Source: Pegea sp. RAD2-039 (taxonomy: Eukaryota; Chordata; Thaliacea; Salpida; Salpidae). From it: a DNA stretch of 64,000 nt. The stretch covers positions 4,216,001 to 4,280,000 of the forward strand of contig JAQGEQ010000071.1 of assembly GCA_034620365.1 (NCBI GenBank), in the 5' to 3' direction. The notes beneath the pieces were generated by a model. The model worked only from the letters and a program-made list of their open reading frames with translations, was not told the origin of the DNA and did not search any database. Both the position numbers and the translations under genes were made by a program. Shown piece after piece: positions 55,272 to 64,000 of the stretch (position 1 is the stretch's first letter; every line of letters begins with the position of its first letter).

Positions 55272-57680
55272 TTAACAAGATGGTTGCCACAAGTTGGTTG
55301 ATGGTGGACAAAAGTTCCATTCGAATTTTGCTCCCAACAATGGAACTGAAAACTTTGGAACACATTTGAATGTAGCTTCATAATGCTCTATAAGTTTTGG
55401 TCGCCATAGATTCCAGAAAGTGTCGTAATCAGTAGTAACTTGGGTAGTTCTTCTGGTAATTTCATCATGATATTCTTGTTTCAAATTAGTGTATACAACA
55501 TCAGTTATGTTTTTACCGAAAGTGCAAGTAAAGAATTGATCGAAAAGACACAAGTGCTTACGAGAAAGCTGAAAAACAATAAAATTAAGTGATTTATTTT
55601 TAATCGAGCAAAATATTTTTCAATAAATATATTTTGCAAAAAAAAATATTTTAATACAAACGATTTTTAATAAAAGATTTGACTGTTATAGATTCAAATA
55701 TAAAATATTTCTACAAAACTCTATGTGTTGTATAATTATTTATTTATAACTATTATATATGCAAAATCTCAGATTACTTACTGCTTCAACCTTAAGCTTG
55801 ATTTTGCTCTTTTCGCTACAGATCTTGTTTTCGAGATGAGTCTCGTAGTGGGCAATCTTGGCAGTTCTATCAGCTTGACAATTAATGAAATGTCTGCTAA
55901 CACTATCGGCGTAATCTTTTGATCTGTTTTGCCATTGAGCAATGGCGTGGGTGAAAGTGTAGTTCAAATCTGTAACGTGGTTATCGAATTCTTCTTTCTT
56001 GGCATCAACCCAGCTTTGAGCTTCAGTTTCAAGTCGTGATCGATAAGTAGTGATTTCATCTTCAGTTGGGCATGTACTGTTAAGTGATGACGTTAACAAT
56101 ATTTGAATGTATTTAGATGTTTGTAGTCTTACCCCCAGGTTGATTTTGGTTTCATGGTACTGATTCTTTGTTTCAAAGTGTTGAAAGCACCAGTTCCCCA
56201 AATTACAATGAGATTTCTCCAGTTGGTGACAATTGGACCAAGTTGCTCGGTATAGTTTCCAGCTTTGTAGTCGATACAAGTCTTGTAAGTATCAACAGGG
56301 AACTCTTCAGTTGCTGGTAGAAGAAAATTATTAGGTTTGATGTGACTTCTAAGTTAAAAATTCTAAATTGATAGCTTACCTGATGCATTAACTTCTTTAA
56401 GATCATCAAAAGCATATCCACTCCATTTTGGATTAAAAGCATGAACTCGGATAAGCTTGTACAAATACTTTGGAGCATCTGGAATTGGTTTGCTGGAAAA
56501 ATATGTATTGAGAACATAACAATCTAACGTGTTAATGTGACTTTACCAAGTTCGCTTGTATTGATGTTTTTCGAATCCGTAACAACCAGTGTTGAAATGA
56601 CATTTGTAGTTACATCTGTAACAATCCTTTGCTTTTGTAACAGCCTCAGTGATTGTGGTGTTGAACTCTCCGATAAGAGTAGTTCTTTCATTAGTAAGAA
56701 GTGTACTGTAATTAGTCATAGCGTCGGTGAAGTTGCCTGGCATTGACAAAGATCCTACAAAGCAGAGATAATATAAGATGATGGCTATCAGTTTTACATA
56801 TATCGATACCGTAAAGTGTCTCGAAAACAGAATTAGCAAAGTGTTGTCGCTTATTGATGTGATCTGTAAGAGCATCTGCATATTTAGCTTGGATCATTGT
56901 GTTCTTCAAGTCAGCGAGTCGTTCGTATTCCTCGACCTTGATTTCACGAACTTGCATGCAGTTAAGGAACCTTATAATGAAATTGGTTTACAGTTGTAAG
57001 ATTAGTAAGTGACAAAAACTCACTTTGTTACAAGTTGTTTATGGAAATGTTGAAGCTTGTCAACCATATCAATGACTGAATTGTTGTATCGAGTAGATGC
57101 AGCGCTCTTCAAGTTAGCAAGTTCAGTTTCATATTCTTGAGTTTTGTTACAATAGAGCTCTGAGTCTTCCTTGTAAACACGCTTAAGATATTCTTTGAAT
57201 GTTCTCAAGTAAGATTCATGAATCTCGTCAATTTGAGCTTCAAGTACTCCGAGATTATCATCCATCTCTTCTTTCATTTCATTACGCTTTTCAGTCATCT
57301 TATCTGTATAGTTGACTTGAACGTAATCAGTGATGTTAGAAGGATCTGTGGAAACAAAGCATTAAATAAAAGTCTTGAAGTAAACATTCTTATAATTCCA
57401 GCAACTTACCACTTTCACATGATAATCCTAGTCGCTTTGGGAAAGCTTTCAAGATGTGTGAATAAAATTCAGCAGTAAACCAAGCAGAGTTATGGTTAAC
57501 ATTGTGACCGTAACTGTTAGTTGGTGGGAACACATGGAAATGATGTGTACACCAATATTGATAATTTGGAATTGAGATTGCTTGAGTAGCCTGAAAAATA
57601 AACGGAGAAATTAGTAATTTATTTTATTAACAATTTATACTTACAGCAACAAACAGCAATAGAATTGCAATCAACTTCAT
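55272..57680 (-). CDS. Secreted 597-aa protein, helical and cysteine-containing, unrecognised
   Basis: Nine exons: 57645-57680, 57410-57590, 57024-57345, 56810-56970, 56547-56754, 56380-56492, 56133-56313, 55782-56076 and 55272-55568; introns mostly 52-67 nt except the last (213), donors mostly GTAAG. The first exon is a pure signal peptide (MKLIAILLLFVA). The mature protein alternates long charged helices (TEKRNEMKEEMDDNLGVLEA, KVEEYERLADLKNTMIQAKY) with cysteine and aromatic segments (CYRCNYKCHFNTGCYGF; FNPKWSGYAF). It has N-glycosylation sites (NIT, NYT, NRS, NFT) and ends WNFCPPSTNLWQPSC. At least two long segments share a layout of W/Y-C...charged helix...C, suggesting internal duplication. 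I do not recognise the family. The regular splice sites, G+C-richer codons and a TATA box suggest a highly expressed secreted product. Confidence 0.8.
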
Positions 57681-57736
57681 CTTCTTTTCTTGTGAAAGCT
57701 TGATAAAGAATATAATTCCGTAGTCAGATTGAAGAC

Positions 57737-57744
57737 CTTTTATA
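57737..57744 (-). promoter_or_regulatory. TATA box of the 597-aa secreted protein gene
   Basis: TATAAAAG on the minus strand, 57-64 bases before the ATG at 57680, leaving room for a start site about 30 bases downstream and a roughly 30-base leader. Confidence 0.6.
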
Positions 57745-60575
57745 CTGTTTTTATACAAACAATATTTCTAAGAAAATACAGGAAAACTATATGTTCAAGT
57801 ATCATTGGATTAATAAGTTTTTATAATTAATTGTTTTGATATTTTTAGTAAGTAGTTTAAGTAAAGATAACAACTAAGTTAATTTGCTGAGTACCGGAAA
57901 AATAGAAAATATTTTTTTATTAAACTTTAAAGGAATACTAAAAAACATTTTCAGACAATTCGGTCGAATTTTTGTCTATAAAAAAAGACAAATTTGTAAA
58001 AGTTTAAAACGATATTTTTAAACTTATTTTTTAAATTGAATAAATACAAAATGGTGTTTAGTTATTCCTCTAAAATTTTTATTAAATATTTTTCACTGAA
58101 AAGTAAAATTTTCCGAAATATTTTATTACATATCTCTAGCATAATAGAATATCACTTTATTTGTACAAAAAAGATTAAAATTCATTTTTCTTTAACCATT
58201 AATTAATGGTTGCTTTTAGGTGTTGTTTCTATTCTTATTTATGTTTAGATTTTGAGTAAACGATCGAACTGACATAAATTTGTTAAATCATTTAGTGTTG
58301 TGTTGTAATTATAGATAAATATTTATTACCAAAACCATTTTTCTTCAAACTATTCGAGAATACTTAAGTATTATTATTCGGAAGTAATGCTAGTTTTGTG
58401 TTATTTTAGTAATCTAAGTTTAACTGAAAGATCGCTAATAAGTAGTTAAGTTTTGAATAATGGTTGGTTATAATCTGCTTTGAGTAGATAACACTTGAAA
58501 GTTACAAGTAAACTAAACTCTTCTATCGACTCTATGTAAAATGCAACAACTTGTTTTTGAAACAATAATTGTTAAAATTGTGAAATATGTTGTAAAAACT
58601 ATTCAAAAATATTATTACTTACGAAACTTAGTTTTATATGTCATCTATACAAAAGTTATTACAAATCTCTATTACTTGGATTAATCAATAAAAGTTACTT
58701 ACTGTCTTCAATAATTCAAAAGTAAATTTATTAGTTTTAAAATATGATTCCAGTTTTTCTTCAGTTAACTAAAAGAGATAAAATTAACATTAATTACAAG
58801 ACGTAATTATTAATAGCAAAAAACATAAAAATTTTTTAAACGCACAATTTTAGTTGTGATTTATTTGAATTAACGCTCCACGATAATAGTTGTTAAATGG
58901 CTTCAAGGATAACCAACAACAGCACTGCAACTTAAGATGTTTTATCGATAGGTAAAAAGTACCAAGTCAAAAGCTGCAGATAACAAGCTACTAAATGCTC
59001 TAAGATTATAATCTATTCTCTCCATTTAAAAATGAGCTTTTATTTTCGTTCTGTACTCTTAGGCTTGGTTATCATTGAAGTTGTAGAGGTAAGAGTTGAG
59101 CAACGAAAGTAGATTGGGACTAAAGAAGAAATCTAACTCATTTAATTGGAGGCTAATCTGAAGTATAAAATATTTAGTTAAAAAACTCTTTATGAAATCT
59201 ACATTTATTTAAAATCAAAGAAAACTTCAATATAATATCTAATGTTATATAGATGTATAAACATTCTGATCTTTAAATACATTTATGTCTCATGAATAGA
59301 AAACTTCAACATAATTTTTATACAAGATCTAATGACATTTAAAAAAGAACTGATAACTGCTTATTTAGATATGTTGCTCAAAAACCTGATATATAAAACA
59401 CTGTTTCAAACTATTTATATAAAAATTTATTATAAAAAAAGATTTAAATTAAATACCTTAAAATCTAACGAAATAAGATGTTTTTACAGAAAAAAGTTTT
59501 ATAATGTCTCAAGTCGTGTACTCTTTATTGTTTTAAAATCCTTTCAGAAAGTTTTTCTTAAAAAGTAGCTATTTTTTATATCAATGAACAAATATCAAGC
59601 TCTAAAAATGTAAAAAAGTTATAAACTAATATAATGTGTGGTATTTACAACTGTATGCTAAGAGAATGTGTAAAAAGAAGATGTGGGTCCAGTGGTTATT
59701 TGCCACTTCCTTTTTTTGAAAAAACCTTGAAAATTCTCAAGGCCCATGGTGGACCTCAAACTTTGTATTTGAAATCAGTTGGTTGTTCCTTCTGATTTCG
59801 GTTATACGCCTCATTTAGAAGACGCTTATTTTCTAAGCGATCGTCTTCATACATGTCATGTGCTACTCTAATGCGCTCGAATTTTCTGTCAAGCTTTTGC
59901 TTATACAGCTTTGTAAGAAATTTGCGTTTGTTCCAATTTTCCTGAAATGACACTTTCAGCGGTCTTTGATGGTCTGAGCTTTTTGCTCTAAGTCTAGTCA
60001 TTGATACCTTTGGAACGTCCACAAAATCAAAAGTATTTTACCGCTGACGTAAATGCGTTATTCATCATTATCGTATAGGTGGTTGTCATTCGGTCATAGG
60101 CTTGTTATAGGTAGCTCGTATCGTTGTGTTGGTCGCCTTCATTTGAATAAAGCTCTATATAAAGAGTCAATATTATCACAATTTATTCAAATAAATATTC
60201 TTTATTTCTTGGGGCGAATTGTTGCCATGTGTTTTGATGTTATTGAAACTTAGCAACAGTTAGCTAACTTTATGGATAAAAGTGAAATGGATTTCCATTT
60301 AATATTAATAATAAATATCTTTATTAAATATATATATATTTAAATATTATAGATAAATTTCTAAATATATAAATCCAAAATTGTTCTAATTGTTTCATAT
60401 TTAGAAAATAGTTAAAAAAAGAGGAAAACTTGAAATTCATTTATTGATAAAAAACAAATCTTTTTTATTTTTCTTTTACAGAAAATTAATAAAAATGTTC
60501 ATCTTAATTCACGATAAAGAAGAGGAGTCAACAAAAAAAAAAATAATGATGCAAAATAGAATCAACTGAACAGAA
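57745..60575. other. 2.8-kb intergenic region
   Basis: AT-rich, no gene recognised except a retrotransposon ORF1 relic at 59.7-60.0 kb. A TTTATT near 60468 could be the BBS7 poly(A) signal on the minus strand. Confidence 0.5.
59690..60022 (-). mobile_element. Non-LTR retrotransposon ORF1-like fragment
   Basis: An 88-codon minus frame reads RPLKVSFQENWNKRKFLTKL, then FERIRVAHDMYEDDRLENKR and LLNEAYNRN. This matches the pattern RPLxVxF..K...L ... I.v..D.t..er...n..L of LINE ORF1/linker regions. After a TGA at 59756 the frame continues GPPWALRIFKV, so an Arg codon of a typical RGPPW motif has probably become a stop (CGA to TGA). Degenerate and truncated. Confidence 0.55.
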
Positions 60576-63500
60576 TCAATGAGAAAAGAAATTTTGAAGT
60601 TTTATCAAATCGTAATCATCGAGCGTTTCGAGAAGTTGTGGGACTCGATGCTTTACATTGATCCCTTTAAACTTATGTTTGTCGATGTATAAGTCAGTTA
60701 GCATCCCTGTTAGATAAAAAGTAGAAGATGAAAGACACAAAAAAGATCATATCTTCTTACCATAGAGTCTTTCAAGATGAGCTGGTTGTTTAGCAAAATT
60801 TTTTTTCAATTCTTCACTATTTTCTAAAATGTCTTGATACTCCGGAGCCAGAAAACCAACCTCACCATTCTCGTTGGTTTCAATCTCCTATTTAGAAGGG
60901 ATTAGTAAGATATTAACTACTCGAAACCACTTGCAAACCTTCAAAGCGTCGAGTAGCTGCATTTTCTTGGCTAGCATCAACTGGTGCTGAAGTTTAGGAT
61001 GTAATAGAGTAAGTGTATGATTGATAGACTCTTCACTAAACTCATATCGAATGTTTAAAGTGATCTTCTTAAGAGTAGCCTCTTTGCTCATGAAGTCTTT
61101 CAAGATAGAGATCGTTGAAATATTGTCTGAATGAAAGATAACTTCTCCTTTACTGGAAAGTAGAAATTTACAGCAAATGAGTTGATTAAGATGTTAACTA
61201 ACCGATAAATACACTTCAATTGAGTTCCTAGAAAAGTGCTGTTGAAGCAAAGTTGCCCCTGTTCTTCAGTAGGAGCTTTTTCAGGAACATCTGGTAAGCT
61301 AGTAGCCAGCCAAGAATGAGCTTCAGCGATACTGAAAGAGCCAGTAAGTCGAAGAACACTCATGGGTCTATATAACATCAACTAGTTGCTAACTACAAGT
61401 TAGTAAGATGACAATAGACCTGCTTTCGTCGACGTCATGACATCGCTGGTGAAGTGACAAGGGTTTGATTGGATAACGTCGCACAACGCAGGTCTTAGGA
61501 TGTAGACGTGGAACTACGTACGCTTGTATGTGTCCATGATGTCCTTCAATTGATCTGATCTTTACCTGTGATTAAGATCATCAGATTTGAGGACTTTTAT
61601 CTTAGTTTTAAAAGCAGAATATCTGCTTCGTGTCATTAAAGGTCTTTTATGAAGTTTTTCTTGGAGGGGTTTTACTGCCTGAGGAGTTTTCACAGAATAA
61701 TTGGTTTCATAACCTAAGGTGACCCTATTAGCTTTTTATTGGATATTTGAAGGGTTCAAACTAGAGCCGCTCGAATTACAAATTAGTTTTATCGTGCTGT
61801 TAAACGAGTACAGTGTAAAAATATGAAATTTATGAAAAGCCAATTTTGTTAAAAACCAAAATGACGCAAAAAATCACCTGTAGTCTAGTTGTATTTGTCT
61901 GACATCTATAAGTGACTAGTAAGAAGTTGTGATCATCTATTTGACCTGCTGATAAATGATCACTACGTTGAGTGGAAGTATATGACACAACAGCTGATGT
62001 ATCATCATTATCCAAGATATCAATCGGTGCATCACTCTACAAACAAACACGTGACCACGTGCTAATTAGAAGTGGTCATCAACTGACTTGTAGGACAATA
62101 TGTTCGATTGAAGTAGGAGCTTCGATAGTAAGATGGTAGCTAGCATCTGAAGCATTCAACACAAAACGATCATTGATCAGCATCTGATTGACTTTTGTCA
62201 CCGCATTTTCACTGATTTTTGGTTGAGACATTTTACCAACATATTTCTCTCTTTCCATTTCTACTTTCAGTTGAAGAGCTTCAATTTCAGATCTTCATGA
62301 AATATGATCTGTGTCTTCCGGATGTCAATCAATCAACGTGGATTCTTACTTAATAGCGTTCAACTTCTTTGATAAATCCTCATCTTTTGTTTGAGAGTTC
62401 TTTTCTTTATCATCTGATTTTACGGTAGCGTTGCGGTAAACATGCTCCGTTGTCAATCCACTGATCCAACCAGAGTAGGTGGATGCAAGGACTTCAGGAG
62501 CAGATGAAGATCCAATCCTACCCCCGCAGATTGAAGTAATACTTTCAGCAAAACACTTTAAAGCTTCGAGTCAGTTTCGAAAATCTTTAACTTCTAGACT
62601 CACATGCGAAAACTGAAGCACCGGCTCATCTGTTGCGTCATAACTGAAGATCTGGACGGTCCCATCTTCTCTTCCAATCAATAAATCATCGACTCCATCA
62701 CCAGTGACGTCATAGTTGCCAATACACGAAACGCCGCCGAAACTTTTAGTGTTAGCGATTTGCCATTTGAAGGTCGGCTCTCCGCTGCAACAAGCGATTG
62801 GTAACCTTGGCAACATCATTTTTGTGTCTCTAAACCTCTCAATTGCCACTTTGCTGACACTTCCATCTTCCATTCCGTACACTAAGTTGATGACGTCATC
62901 ACTTGATGACGTGGTAGAGTGTTGAATGACGCAGGAAGGAACAGCAGCGACTTGTAGCTCATGTTTGAGCTCACATCCCTATGATGAAGATTTAGAGGAG
63001 TACAAAAGATTATTTGTTGGATCCTACCTCTAAAAGTCTGATTACTTTATCATTGCAAGCAAGAACTGAAGTGAAAGGTTTTGTATTTTGTTGTATGCAA
63101 ATTAAATCGTTGATTTTATCAGGTGAGAAATAATAGCCTTGATCAACACAATCAGAAAAATGATTGTAAAGATAAGAACCTCCGGCAAGAAGCTCACTTC
63201 CGCTGATGCAACTGAATCACAACATCTTTAGGGTCTTAATGATGAAGATTTTAAAGAGAAACTTACAGATTTATAATAGATTCTGTTAAGTTGGTGTTGA
63301 AGTCTAAAAATTTTTTTCCTTTTCTAGAATAACCACGAACATCAAGATTGGATGCGACAAATATCTTATCCTGGACTGTCCCTAAAGCTCCACCTAATAC
63401 AACTCGATTGATGGCAGGGCCAGGAAGAGTTTTAAAAGTAGTCTGTGGATAGTTTTGTTGGAAAATTTACTGAAAGTTTAACTGAAACCTCAAACATTTA

Positions 63501-63954
63501 TTTCTCTTTTTTTTAGACTTAAACATTGAAGAACTCCGCTCTGATCACCAACAACAACTTTTTGAGAAGAGTTTTTTTTGTCGATATTTGGAAGTACTTG
63601 TAAACATTTTTTGGCAGTCAATGAAACCTGCATAAAATCAGGAATCTTATGAACATCTTCTAATCTTAAAATATAATAATAAATATAAATTACATAAAAA
63701 TTATAAAACATTTAATTATTCAGTAATAGTTTCTAAATAAAGGAAGCAAATTTTAAAATATAATTAAATTAGCTTTAATTAAATATCTTCAACTAAAAAA
63801 TTGACAAAAGAAATTTGGTTATCTTCAAATAACTTCATATATTATTAATCAAAAATAACTTTAGATAACTTATAAGTACTTTTCTTAAAAGGTAAATCTT
63901 TTGTATAAATTTTATCACCTGTAAATAATCTACAATATCTAAATCCAGTTCCAT
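60576..63954 (-). CDS. BBS7: Bardet-Biedl syndrome 7 protein (BBSome subunit)
   Basis: Thirteen exons: 63919-63954, 63496-63627, 63267-63442, 63028-63211, 62604-62978, 62350-62555, 62088-62292, 61878-62036, 61420-61565, 61203-61367, 60939-61152, 60761-60887 and 60576-60706; every junction keeps frame, giving 751 aa (human 715). BBS7 is part of the BBSome, the coat that carries membrane proteins in and out of cilia. The order fits the family: N-terminal beta-propeller ([73 protein letters not shown]), coiled coil ([12 protein letters not shown]), GAE/platform part ([43 protein letters not shown]) and helical end ([56 protein letters not shown]). Introns are mostly about 50-60 nt and several donors are unusual (GTTTGA, GTGATA, GTCTAT, GTTTGC). 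The gene is complete in the window. Confidence 0.93.
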
Positions 63955-64000
63955 GTAATAAAAGCAATTGCAACTTTTATAAAAATAATCTTTAAAAATA

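Noticed and set aside
63628..63711. Upstream extension of BBS7 exon 2 as the N-terminus
   Set aside because: Splicing the ATG exon at 63919-63954 to the CAG before 63627 gives a perfect family N-terminus; the extension is intron sequence.

Overview
The window is AT-rich nuclear DNA of an invertebrate animal. It holds a cilium gene (BBS7), dystroglycan, an insulin-like prepropeptide and secretory-pathway kinase-like proteins, all with spliceosomal introns. Most introns I could resolve are only about 50-60 nt with T-rich acceptors. Several genes have a T-rich/AG acceptor a few bases before the ATG, and two genes lie head to tail 87 nt apart, which suggests spliced-leader trans-splicing and polycistrons. 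Nematodes, flatworms, rotifers and larvacean-like tunicates all fit; the sequence alone does not settle which.

Region 1 (1-7.7 kb) is a tandem array of about 1.18-kb units. Each unit joins the 3' end of a non-LTR retrotransposon (C-terminus of its reverse transcriptase) to a decayed fragment of the dystroglycan-like gene that lies 4-10 kb downstream. Region 2 (8.2-9.4 kb) is a secreted insulin/relaxin-like prepropeptide. Region 3 (11.2-23.7 kb) is the main feature: a dystroglycan-like gene whose mucin region has grown to about 513 heptapeptide (21-bp) repeats. One 53-nt intron joins this huge exon to a C-terminal exon with the dystroglycan cadherin-like/SEA-like ectodomain, transmembrane segment and tail (predicted 4168 aa). 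If the intron is not spliced, the exon ends in a short hydrophobic tail resembling a GPI signal.

Region 4 (24.8-43.5 kb) carries an unresolved Cys-containing coding fragment, the SNARE BET1, an ARFGAP2/3-type Arf GAP, a large type II membrane protein with FAM69/PKDCC-like and FAM20/GASK-like parts, tubulin cofactor B, polyprenol reductase (SRD5A3), and on the minus strand the RNA polymerase subunit POLR2K. The kinase-like gene, TBCB and SRD5A3 are co-oriented and closely spaced, possibly one polycistron. Region 5 (49.4-64 kb, all minus strand) has a STARD10-like lipid-transfer protein, BDH2, an unrecognised nine-exon secreted protein with a TATA box, and a complete 13-exon BBS7. The rest is AT-rich intergenic DNA with scattered retrotransposon remnants and one tRNA-like element.

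Most genes are housekeeping (ER-Golgi traffic, dolichol synthesis, tubulin folding, transcription, ketone metabolism, cilia) and do not form one pathway. Loose links exist: dystroglycan is a heavily O-glycosylated secretory cargo, SRD5A3 makes dolichol for glycosylation, BET1 and ARFGAP serve ER-Golgi transport, and the kinase-like protein belongs to families that work in the secretory lumen. Exon boundaries were worked out by hand from frame and splice sites, without transcript evidence.
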